From Gemmatimonadota bacterium (GTDB lineage Bacteria; Gemmatimonadota; Gemmatimonadetes; JACCXV01), in the NCBI GenBank assembly GCA_013696835.1, contig JACCXV010000294.1:1-14494 (forward strand): 14,494 nucleotides of DNA, given 5' to 3'. The translations under genes were made by a program, and so were the position numbers. Below, piece after piece: positions 1-6,586 of the stretch. Below the pieces are notes generated by a model, which was not told the origin of the DNA, ran no database searches, and saw only the letters and a program-made list of their open reading frames with translations. How positions within the stretch are numbered: the first letter of the stretch is position 1; each line of letters begins with the position of its first letter.

Positions 1-469
1 CGACATCGCCGGGGTCGAGCTCCAGCGAGTCATGGGGCGTGACGCTCGAGCTGTCGAAAACGGCGTTCCAGCTAGGCGCGAAGGCACCCGGGACGTGCAC
101 GGGATGCTCGATCCGCGCCGCGGCGGCGGCGCCGCCCGCTTCGCCGCCACTCGCTTCCACTCGGAACACGAACGGACCTGGCGTCACGGGAACCCAGGCC
201 AGCCAGCCACCGCCCGGCGCCTGCTCGGCGGCAACCCCGTTCACGGTCACCGAGGCGCCCGCCGGGCTCACGCTCCCGAAGACGAACGTGGAATCCGACG
301 CCGTGAGGGTCGCCCCCGCGGGAGGATAGACGACGCGGAGCCGGGGCAGGCCGTCGCCGGGCGCCGCAGGCGGCATTCTCTCGCGCGCAGCGCCGGAGGC
401 GCAGCCGCCCAGCAGGGCCGCGACACCGAGGGCGAGAAGCCGTTGACTTCTTCCGCAGCCGCGGAGCAG
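1..469 (-). CDS. Secreted lipoprotein, N-terminal part; probable N-acetylmuramoyl-L-alanine amidase (runs off the left edge)
   Basis: This minus-strand frame is open to the window edge. It encodes a short basic segment (GRSQR), a hydrophobic stretch (LLALGVAALLGG) and a lipobox Cys at 401-403 (LGGC|AS), so the product should be an outer-surface or periplasmic lipoprotein. Next comes an Ig-like beta-rich domain with the segments VVYPPAGATL, STFVFGSVSPAGASVTVNG and PFVFRVEA. From memory, this kind of N-terminal domain precedes amidase catalytic domains (peptidoglycan amide hydrolysis between MurNAc and L-Ala) in Gemmatimonas-type proteins. The catalytic domain lies outside the window, so the amidase call is inference. 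The start is unresolved: no ATG, GTG or TTG occurs in frame upstream of the signal peptide. The end given here is a CTG (467-469). The first ATG (374-376) lies after the lipobox and would remove the signal peptide. The gene is divergent from the permease. Confidence 0.6.
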   Translation of the reverse strand, partial: MLRGCGRSQRLLALGVAALLGGCASGAARERMPPAAPGDGLPRLRVVYPPAGATLTASDSTFVFGSVSPAGASVTVNGVAAEQAPGGGWLAWVPVTPGPFVFRVEASGGEAGGAAAAARIEHPVHVPGAFAPSWNAVFDSSSVTPHDSLELDPGDV

Positions 470-2044
470 GATGGCCGCCTCGCTCCGCGAGCGATCCCGA
501 AGGAACGACCGTCCGCCACGGACCTTCGCAGGACGACGAACCTGTCCCGATTCCGTCCGACCCCGGCGGTACGAAGCGCGCCCGGCAGCAAGGGTTTGCG
601 GAGCGGGGCGCTGGGCTTCGTCTCGACCCTGATCATCGGCGTGGCCTCCACGGCTCCGGGGTACGGGCTCGCCGCCGTGCTGGGACTGCTGGCGATCACG
701 GTAGGGCTGCAGTCGCCTGCCGTGCTGATCCTCGGCTTCCTGCCGATTCTGCTGATTGCCGTGGCCTTCGCCGGCCTCAACCGGATCGAACCTGACTGCG
801 GGACCACGTTCACCTGGGTGACGCGGGCAATGGGCCCGTGGGTCGGCTGGATGGGGGGCTGGGTCGTCCTCGTGACCGGCGTGGTCGTGATGGCCAATCT
901 GGGCCAGGTCGCGGGGCGGTACACGTTCCTGCTGGTGGGATGGGAGGCCGCCGCCGCCAGCACGGCTGCCGTGACCCTCGCCGGCTGCGCCTGGATCGGC
1001 GCGATGACGTGGGTCAGCGTGGTCGGGATCGAGGTCTCCGCCCGCACCCAGCGCATCCTGCTGGGCACCGAGATCCTGGCACTCGCCGTCTTCTCGGCGG
1101 CCGCGCTCGTGCGTGTGTACAGCGGAGCGGCTCCCGACGGGGTGCGACCCTCCCTGACCTGGCTCGATCCGCGGGCCGTGCCGTCGGGCGAGGCCCTGGC
1201 CGCGGGGATCCTGCTGGCGATCTTCCTCTATTGGGGCTGGGAGAGCAGCGTCTCCGTCAACGAGGAGAGTCGCGATCCCGCGCGCGTGCCGGGCCGGGCC
1301 GCGATCGTCAGCACGCTCGTGCTGGTCGCGCTCTACGTGGGAGTCGCGATCGCGGCCCAGGCGGTCCACGGGGCGGACTTCCTGGCCAGGAACCGCGACG
1401 ACGTGCTGAGCCCCCTCGGAGCCGACGTTCTGGGAGCGCCGCTCGACCGCCTGCTGCTCGCCGCAGTCCTCACGTCGGCCGCGGCTGCCACCCAGGCCAC
1501 GATCCTGCCCACCACCCGCACGTGCCTCTCGATGGCCGCACACGGGGCGCTCCCCGCCCATCTCGGCTACGTGCATCCGCTACGGGGCACGCCCAGCATC
1601 GCGACCCTGTGGACGGGCGGCCTCTCGATCGTTTGGTACGTGGGGCTCACGGTGGTCAGCGAGGACCTCCTCTACGACGGCATCCTCTCCATGGGCCTGA
1701 TGGTTTCCTTCTCCTATGCGCTGACGGCTCTCGCCTGTCCGATCCTGCGTCGCCGCGAGGTCCTGCAAACCCTGCGGGGCGCGCTGCTGCTCGGAGTCGT
1801 CCCGCTCGCCGGCGCGGCCGCGCTGGGCTGGGCGTTCGTGCGCTCGTGCGTGTCCCTGGCCAATCCCGCGGCGTCATCCTCGGGCGCCCGGCTGGGCGTG
1901 GGGGCGCCGCTCGTGGTCGCGCTGAGCTTCGTCGTCCTGGGCGGCGTGCTCATGCTGCTGCGCTGGTTCACGCGCCCCGAGTTCTTCACGCGCAACCGCG
2001 CTCCGGACCTCACCGGAGAAGCGCCGCCACCTTCTCGCGGCTGA
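443..2044 (+). CDS. APC-superfamily amino-acid permease
   Basis: An integral membrane transporter, probably for amino-acid uptake by secondary transport. The conserved region starts near base 593 with KGLRSGALGFVSTLIIGVASTAPGYGLAA, the TM1 signature with a helix break seen in amino acid/polyamine/organocation carriers. About a dozen hydrophobic segments follow, including FLYWGWESSVSVNEESRDPARVPGRA, which matches the conserved TM6/loop E-E-S-x-x-P region of the family. The frame ends in TGA. The start is uncertain: TTG 443 gives 533 aa with a Pro/Arg-rich leader that overlaps the divergent lipoprotein gene. CTG 542 gives about 500 aa, a usual family length, and has an AGGA upstream. TTG 596 would cut into the conserved Lys-Gly-Leu. 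The frame stays open back to ATG 32, but that part is antisense to the lipoprotein and not real coding. The substrate cannot be named. The 3' end overlaps the convergent symporter by 35 bp. Confidence 0.85.
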   Translation: MTSSAAAEQDGRLAPRAIPKERPSATDLRRTTNLSRFRPTPAVRSAPGSKGLRSGALGFVSTLIIGVASTAPGYGLAAVLGLLAITVGLQSPAVLILGFLPILLIAVAFAGLNRIEPDCGTTFTWVTRAMGPWVGWMGGWVVLVTGVVVMANLGQVAGRYTFLLVGWEAAAASTAAVTLAGCAWIGAMTWVSVVGIEVSARTQRILLGTEILALAVFSAAALVRVYSGAAPDGVRPSLTWLDPRAVPSGEALAAGILLAIFLYWGWESSVSVNEESRDPARVPGRAAIVSTLVLVALYVGVAIAAQAVHGADFLARNRDDVLSPLGADVLGAPLDRLLLAAVLTSAAAATQATILPTTRTCLSMAAHGALPAHLGYVHPLRGTPSIATLWTGGLSIVWYVGLTVVSEDLLYDGILSMGLMVSFSYALTALACPILRRREVLQTLRGALLLGVVPLAGAAALGWAFVRSCVSLANPAASSSGARLGVGAPLVVALSFVVLGGVLMLLRWFTRPEFFTRNRAPDLTGEAPPPSRG

Positions 2045-3767
2045 GGTTCCTCCACAAATACGCTCCCGTGGCGAGGGCGACCGCCGAGAGCAGCGCTCCC
2101 GGGACCCACGCGCGGAGCAGCAGCTTGCCGGTGCCGAACAGGGCCGCGTACACGAAGACCGTGGAGATCGCCCAGAGGACCAGCGAGCGCCCCAATCCGG
2201 CAGCCTCCGCGCTTCCCTCCGGCAGCGCGGACCGGACGGGTCCCCACCAGCCTGGCGGGCGGACCTTGCGGTAGAACTCGATCAGCTTCGGCATCGGCGT
2301 GGGGGCGGTGAGCAGCGTGACGGCCCACCACACGAGAAAGGACCCCGCGGCGTTCAGCAGCACCACCTGCGGGAACGTGAACTCGGGCCCGCCCCAGGTG
2401 TGCGACATCCGCAGCACGGCCGTGAAGATCGAGGACGTCAGCATGGCGGCGATCTCGCTCCAGGCGTTCACGCGCCACCAGAACCAGCGCGCGATGTAGA
2501 CCAGCCCCACGCCGGCGCCCAGCTCCAGCAGCAGCTTGAACAGTCCGGAGATGGAGGTCGCGAAATAGCCCACCGTGCCGCCGAGCACGACGGCCACGAC
2601 CGAGGCGACCCGGCTCGCCGCCACGTAGTGGCGCTCGCTGGCTCCGCGCACCAGGAACCGGCGGTAGAGGTCGTTGACCAGGTAGGCCGCGCTCAGGTTG
2701 ATGAACGTCACGAACGACGACATGAACGCCGCCGTGAGGGAGGCCAGCATCACGCCCCGCAGCCCCGCGGGGAGCAGGTCCACCATCATCCTGGGGTAGG
2801 CGATCTCCGGGTCCGCCAGGTCGGGGTAGAGGACGAGGGAGGCGAGGGCCGTGAGGATCCAGGGCCATGGCCGGAGCGCGTAGTTCGCGACCTGGAACCA
2901 GAGCGTCGCGAGCAGCGCCTCCCGCTCGTCGCGCGACGCGGCGATGCGCTGCACCACCACCGGCCCGCCGTCGGAGTTCTTGTTCGACCACCACTGCACG
3001 GTGACGAGCATCAGAAAGGTCGCCAGCGGCGTGGACCAGAAGTCCCCTCCCGCCTCTAGCGGCGGGAGGAAGGACACGACGTCGCGCCCCGCGCTCGCGC
3101 CCACCGGGGGATTTCCGACGACCGCCAGGACGTTGGCGATCCCGCCGGCGGCATCCACCGCGAATATCGCCAGCAGGACCGAGCCCACCATCGCGAGCGA
3201 GAACTGGAAGAGGTCGGTCACGACCGCGCCCCACAGGCCCCCCAGCATCCCGTAGAGGAGGGTGACCAGGACGGTGACGACCAGGGCCCACTCCTTCCCC
3301 ACCGAGAGCACCTCGCCCAGCACCTTCAGCATCGCCAGCGACAGCCAGCCCATCGTGAGCGCGTTCGCATACAGCGTGAGATACACCGCGCGGAATCCGC
3401 GCAGGGCCGAGGCCGAGCGGCCGGCGTAGCGCAGCTCGGTGAACTCGGCCACCGTGACCACCTCCGAACGGCGCCACAGCTTCGCGAAGACGAACACGGC
3501 GAGCATGCCGCTCATCGCGAGGCACCACCAGATCCAGTTCTCCTGAATGCCTCCGGTGCGCACCCAGGCGGTGACGACGAGCGGGGTGTCCACGGCGAAC
3601 GAGGTCGCCACCATCGAGGTTCCGGCGAGCCACCACGGGAGATTTCGTCCCGAGACGAAGAACTCGGCCGTGGAGGCGGACGCGCGCCGCGTGTAGTGGA
3701 GGCCGATCGCGAGCGAGAGGACGAAGTAGAGGGCGAGGACCGCCCAGTCGAGGGGGGCGAGGGCCAT
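2010..3767 (-). CDS. Sodium:solute symporter (SSS family)
   Basis: A 585-aa polytopic membrane protein of the SSS (SLC5-like) family, which couples Na+ entry to uptake of a sugar, amino acid, carboxylate or similar solute. Support comes from the N-terminal helix (LDWAVLALYFVLSLAIGLHYTRR), then the family hallmark SxxEFFVSGRNLPWWLAGTSM, then ATSFAVDTPL, TVAEFTELRY and many further hydrophobic segments over roughly 13-14 helices. The solute cannot be deduced. ATG 3767 is chosen because it immediately precedes TM1. An upstream TTG (3806) would add 13 basic residues, and neither start has a clear ribosome binding site. The gene is divergent from the exported hydrolase (186-bp gap) and convergent with the permease, so it is probably transcribed alone. 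Confidence 0.9.
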   Translation of the reverse strand: MALAPLDWAVLALYFVLSLAIGLHYTRRASASTAEFFVSGRNLPWWLAGTSMVATSFAVDTPLVVTAWVRTGGIQENWIWWCLAMSGMLAVFVFAKLWRRSEVVTVAEFTELRYAGRSASALRGFRAVYLTLYANALTMGWLSLAMLKVLGEVLSVGKEWALVVTVLVTLLYGMLGGLWGAVVTDLFQFSLAMVGSVLLAIFAVDAAGGIANVLAVVGNPPVGASAGRDVVSFLPPLEAGGDFWSTPLATFLMLVTVQWWSNKNSDGGPVVVQRIAASRDEREALLATLWFQVANYALRPWPWILTALASLVLYPDLADPEIAYPRMMVDLLPAGLRGVMLASLTAAFMSSFVTFINLSAAYLVNDLYRRFLVRGASERHYVAASRVASVVAVVLGGTVGYFATSISGLFKLLLELGAGVGLVYIARWFWWRVNAWSEIAAMLTSSIFTAVLRMSHTWGGPEFTFPQVVLLNAAGSFLVWWAVTLLTAPTPMPKLIEFYRKVRPPGWWGPVRSALPEGSAEAAGLGRSLVLWAISTVFVYAALFGTGKLLLRAWVPGALLSAVALATGAYLWRNLSREKVAALLR

Positions 3768-3953
3768 GGGCGCGCGCAAGCTACGGCGCCCCTGGCGGAG
3801 GAGCAACGAGAGCCGGGCACTCGCGGAACATTCGCGGCAGCCCGACGTAGAGTGGGGTACGGGACTCGATTACATTCCTGCAGCCGTCCGCTCGCCTCCT
3901 CTTCCGGGTCCGCGCCCGGCGCCTTCCCCCTCCGGCCGTGGAGCCTTTCACGG
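3768..3953. other. Divergent intergenic region between symporter and hydrolase
   Basis: This 186-bp gap must hold the promoters for both the symporter (minus) and the hydrolase operon (plus). It is less GC-rich near 3865-3885, where an AT-richer patch (CGATTACATTCC) could be part of a promoter. I could not identify a convincing -35/-10 pair. A GGAG about 10 bases before ATG 3954 may serve as the hydrolase ribosome binding site. CGCGG occurs twice in the AACATT-separated stretch near 3824-3840, too short to call an operator. Confidence 0.3.
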
Positions 3954-5705
3954 ATGACTGCCGCACGACTGGCCACGATCCCGGCGGCGCGTCCCGCGTG
4001 GACCTCCCTCACGCTTCTGGCGCCCGTCGTGGCACTCGTCCTGCACGCGTCCATCGGACCCCGGCCGCGTCCGGCCGCAGCCGCAGGGGCAGCAGGCCCC
4101 CTCTCCACCTCGCCTTCAGCCACGGCTGCGGGGCCGCAGTCCATCGTGCGCGAGGCATTCGTGCTGCTGCGCGGATCCGACACGCTCGCCGTGGAGCGCT
4201 TCTCCCGCACCGCCGAGCGCCTCGAGGGCGAGCTCGTGGACTTCGCCACGAACGACCAGCGTGAGAGCTACGTGGCCGTGCTGCGTCCGGACGGGCTCGT
4301 CTCCCACCTGCAGGTCGCCGTCCGCCCCGTCACGATGGCGCGCGACACGCCGCCCGTGCGCAGGGCTGGGCTGACCTTCGGACCCGCCGCGACGGTCTCG
4401 GACGTGAGGGACCGAGCGGGCGAGCGCCACCAGCGGCTCGCCACACCCCCGGGGACCCTGCCGTACCTGAAGCTCTCGTTCGCTCTGCTGGAGCAGGCGA
4501 CCATTCGGGCCCGCGCGATCGGCGACCGGAGGGTCGAGCTGCCGCTCGTGGAGGTCGGCGGCGGCAGGACGTTCGCCGCCCTCGTCGAGCGCGTCGGGGC
4601 GGACTCGCTGACGCTGCGCGTGGACGGGCGCGAGGTGCGCGCTCGCGTGACGGAAAACGGGCGCATCCTGGGAGCGCGCATCCCCCCCGAGGACCTGCTC
4701 GTGGAGCGCGTGCTCCCGCACGAGGCGGGGATCCTAGGACGGGCGGATTATTCGGCGCCCGCCGGGGCGCCCTACCTGGCCGAGGAAGTGCGCGTCCGCG
4801 CGCGCGATGCGCATTCGCTGGCGGGCACGCTCACCCTCCCCGCTGGCGCCTCATCGCCCCATCCGGCGGTGATCCTCGTGACGGGCTCCGGGCCGCAGGA
4901 ACGCGATGCGGCGTACCTGGGCACGTACCGGCCCTTCCGCCAGCTCGCCGACACGCTCTCCCGCCGCGGCATCGCCGTCCTGCGGCTGGACGACCGCGGG
5001 GTCGGCGCCTCCACGGGCAGCTTCACGAACGCGACGTCGGCGGACTTCGCGGAGGACGTCCGGGCCGCCCTCGCCTTCCTGCGCGGCCGGGCGGATCTCG
5101 ACGGCGAGCGGATCGGGTTGCTGGGGGAGAGCGAGGGAGGCCTCATCGCCTCCATGGTCGCGGCGACGGATCCAGGCCTGCGCGGCGTCGTCCTGATGGG
5201 CACGCCCTCGCGCAGCGGCCGCTCGCTCATCGCGTCGCAGGTGCGGTATCGCCTCGGGCGGGATTCGGACGCTTCGCTGACGCGGCAGGACTCGCTGGTG
5301 GACGCCGTGGAGGCCCGCAACGACTCGCTGGCGCGGCTGCTCCCGTGGCTCGCGTACATCCTGGACTACGATCCGATCCCGACGGCGGTACGCGTCTCCC
5401 CGCCCGTACTGATCCTGCAGGGGGAGACCGACCGCCAGGTCCCGCCGACCCAGGCGGGCGAGCTCGCCATCGCGGTGCGTGGCGGCGGAAACCGGGACGT
5501 GACCGTGCGCATATTCCCGCACCTGAACCATCTGTTCCTCGTGGACGAGGACGGCGACCCCGAGCGGTATGCCGGGCTCGCGTCCAAGGCGCTGCCGCCG
5601 CAGGTGCTCGGCACGGTGGCGGACTGGTTCGAGCAGCGGCTGCGCCCGCCGCCGCCAGCGGCGGAGGCGAGGAGTGGCGCAGGGGCTGCGGCAGGACGAA
5701 CTTGA
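3954..5705 (+). CDS. Exported alpha/beta hydrolase (serine hydrolase, S33/dienelactone-hydrolase-like)
   Basis: A 583-aa protein with an N-terminal hydrophobic signal or anchor segment (about residues 17-33), so it likely acts in the periplasm. A long beta-rich N-terminal domain of unknown function (about residues 60-280) precedes a C-terminal alpha/beta-hydrolase fold. The catalytic parts are visible. An oxyanion-region TGSGPQERD lies at 310-318, followed by RLDDRGVGAST. The nucleophile elbow GESEGG places Ser at 393, the acid is Asp493 in QGETDRQVPP, and the His is 526 in HLNHLFL. This arrangement fits esterases and acyl-aminopeptidase-like hydrolases, but the substrate is not predictable. 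ATG 3954 is chosen because it directly precedes the signal sequence. The open frame continues further upstream only as antisense of the symporter. It is the first gene of a run with the rhodanese (28 bp downstream) and thioredoxin, though a metabolic link between them is not obvious. Confidence 0.88.
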   Translation: MTAARLATIPAARPAWTSLTLLAPVVALVLHASIGPRPRPAAAAGAAGPLSTSPSATAAGPQSIVREAFVLLRGSDTLAVERFSRTAERLEGELVDFATNDQRESYVAVLRPDGLVSHLQVAVRPVTMARDTPPVRRAGLTFGPAATVSDVRDRAGERHQRLATPPGTLPYLKLSFALLEQATIRARAIGDRRVELPLVEVGGGRTFAALVERVGADSLTLRVDGREVRARVTENGRILGARIPPEDLLVERVLPHEAGILGRADYSAPAGAPYLAEEVRVRARDAHSLAGTLTLPAGASSPHPAVILVTGSGPQERDAAYLGTYRPFRQLADTLSRRGIAVLRLDDRGVGASTGSFTNATSADFAEDVRAALAFLRGRADLDGERIGLLGESEGGLIASMVAATDPGLRGVVLMGTPSRSGRSLIASQVRYRLGRDSDASLTRQDSLVDAVEARNDSLARLLPWLAYILDYDPIPTAVRVSPPVLILQGETDRQVPPTQAGELAIAVRGGGNRDVTVRIFPHLNHLFLVDEDGDPERYAGLASKALPPQVLGTVADWFEQRLRPPPPAAEARSGAGAAAGRT

Positions 5706-5723
5706 GGACTCTACCCATCACCC

Positions 5724-5727
5724 TGGA
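5724..5727 (+). promoter_or_regulatory. Ribosome binding site of the rhodanese gene
   Basis: GGAG lies 6 bases before ATG 5734. It fixes this ATG as the rhodanese start, although the frame remains open upstream to 5569 within the hydrolase gene. Confidence 0.7.
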
Positions 5728-5733
5728 GAACCC

Positions 5734-6069
5734 ATGGATGACGCCCCGCGCGTGAGCGTGGACGAGCTGGCCCGGCGGATGGAGGCCGCCGAGGACGTGA
5801 CGCCCGTCGACGTCCGCCGCGCCTCGTACGAGAAGAGCGACAGCAGGATCCGCGGCGCGATCCGCGTCGAACCCGACGACGTGCTCCAGGGAAGCGGCCT
5901 CGACGCGCTTCCGTCGGGTGGCTCGCTCGTCACCTATTGCACCTGACCCAACGAGTTCACCAGCGCCCGGGTGGCGCAGTTCCTGAACCAGCACGGATAT
6001 CGGGCCGAAGCCCTGGTGGGCGGCTACGACGAGTGGGAGAAGAAGGGCTACCCTACCGAGCCCAAGTAG
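5734..6069 (+). CDS. Single-domain rhodanese with in-frame TGA at the catalytic position: candidate selenoprotein
   Basis: A 111-residue single rhodanese domain (persulfide/sulfur transfer or thiol redox), with no signal peptide and so cytoplasmic. Residues 1-70 give the N-terminal half (SVDELARRME, PVDVRRASYEKS, IRGAIRV, LVTYCT). Codon 71 is TGA (5944-5946). After it the frame continues as PNEFTSARVAQFLNQHGY and LVGGYDEWEKKGYP, the standard C-terminal half, to a TAG stop. From memory, relatives of this subfamily read YCxCPNE.TSARVA, so TGA replaces the second Cys. Counting back from the conserved Ser-Ala-Arg helix start, that position is the catalytic Cys of the six-residue active-site loop. 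GC3 bias continues unchanged after the TGA, and a hairpin with bacterial SECIS geometry follows. I infer selenocysteine at residue 71. Alternatives are a Cys-to-stop point mutation (TGC to TGA) or a base-calling error. Conventional gene calling would truncate it at 5946. Confidence 0.75.
5944..5946 (+). other. In-frame TGA, probable selenocysteine codon
   Basis: Codon 71 of the rhodanese frame, in the context TAT TGC ACC TGA CCC AAC. It aligns with the active-site Cys of the rhodanese loop. TGA also ends nine other genes here, so it is a real stop elsewhere in this genome. Confidence 0.7.
5955..5988 (+). promoter_or_regulatory. Candidate bacterial SECIS hairpin
   Basis: Directly 3' of the TGA and inside the coding frame. 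The lower stem GUUCA (5955-5959) pairs with UGAAC (5984-5988). An asymmetric internal loop follows, with a possible C5961-G5979 pair. The upper stem GCGCC (5963-5967) pairs with GGCGC (5973-5977), and the apical loop is CGGGU (5968-5972). The apical loop starts 21 nt after the TGA and has G as its second base. From memory, bacterial SECIS models require a loop about 16-37 nt downstream with a G among its first two bases, so this fits. SelB binding is inferred, not shown. Confidence 0.6.
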
Positions 6070-6081
6070 CGGAGGGAGCGG
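6070..6081 (+). promoter_or_regulatory. Ribosome binding site of the thioredoxin gene
   Basis: A purine-rich GGAGGGAGCGGG occupies most of the 16-bp gap between the rhodanese stop and ATG 6086. It is a strong Shine-Dalgarno that supports ATG 6086 over the in-frame ATG 6119. Confidence 0.7.
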
Positions 6082-6085
6082 GTCG

Positions 6086-6568
6086 ATGGAGAAGAACGGC
6101 GGCGCGTCCAGGAAGGGCATGGTGCGCTGCCCTTTCTGCGCCCGCTTGAACCGTGTGGACCTGGCGCGCGTGCAGCACCGACCCAGTTGCGGCGAGTGCG
6201 GTCGGCCGATCCTGCTCGATCGCCCGCTGGCCGTTACCGACGCCGACCTGCAAAGGGTCGTCACGGAGAGCGAGGTGCCCGTCCTCGTGGACTTCTACGC
6301 GGACTGGTGCGGCCCCTGCAAGACCATGGCGCCGGTGCTGGACGAGCTGGCGAGGGAGCGTGCCGGAGACGTGCTCGTCCTCAAGCTCGACACGGAGCGA
6401 AACCCCCGGATGACGGAGCGCTACGGCATCCGTGGGATCCCCACCCTCATCCTGTTCTCGCAGGGCCGGGAGTTCACGCGCCAGACCGGCGCGGTCCCCC
6501 GCTCGCGTCTGGACGACCTGCTGGCTTCGGTGCCGCCGGGAGCGGCGTCGTCCAGACGCTCCAAGTAG
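6086..6568 (+). CDS. trxC: Thioredoxin 2 (zinc-ribbon thioredoxin)
   Basis: A 160-aa cytoplasmic disulfide reductase. The N-terminal zinc ribbon has two Cys pairs, CPFC (residues 15-18) and CGEC (35-38), diagnostic of thioredoxin-2. The thioredoxin fold follows, with VDFYADWCGPCKTMAP (redox CGPC at 75-78) and the cis-Pro loop IRGIPT (Pro119). The length fits the family, with a slightly longer basic tail. It lies 16 bp downstream of the rhodanese with a strong ribosome binding site, so the two are almost certainly co-transcribed. It could reduce persulfide, disulfide or selenenyl-sulfide intermediates on the rhodanese (inference). The stop is TAG, as in the rhodanese, while most other genes in the window use TGA. 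It converges on the transglycosylase gene with an 18-bp gap and no visible hairpin terminator. Confidence 0.93.
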   Translation: MEKNGGASRKGMVRCPFCARLNRVDLARVQHRPSCGECGRPILLDRPLAVTDADLQRVVTESEVPVLVDFYADWCGPCKTMAPVLDELARERAGDVLVLKLDTERNPRMTERYGIRGIPTLILFSQGREFTRQTGAVPRSRLDDLLASVPPGAASSRRSK

Positions 6569-6586
6569 ATCCCGCGACGCAATCCT

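Noticed and set aside
268..1068. Minus-strand frame of about 266 codons antisense to the permease, possibly the lipoprotein N-terminus
   Set aside because: It runs past the lipoprotein signal peptide in a different frame, is antisense to conserved permease sequence and has no family motif.
838..2274. Plus-strand frame of about 478 codons over the permease
   Set aside because: Arg/Gly/Pro-rich shadow in another frame of the permease, running on into antisense of the symporter, with no recognisable domain.
1714..3636. Minus-strand frame of about 640 codons over the symporter
   Set aside because: An out-of-frame shadow of the symporter. The real frame encodes the SSS motifs and transmembrane helices.
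5569..5946. Open frame that ends at the TGA, as if the rhodanese were a short complete protein or a pseudogene
   Set aside because: The upstream part (before 5734) is the hydrolase gene read in another frame. Stopping at 5946 removes half the rhodanese fold, while the downstream half is intact and codon-biased, which argues against decay. A recent nonsense mutation cannot be fully excluded from one sequence.
5944..5946. TGA read as Trp or Gly under an alternative genetic code
   Set aside because: Nine other genes in the window terminate at TGA with conserved C-termini, so TGA is a normal stop in this genome.
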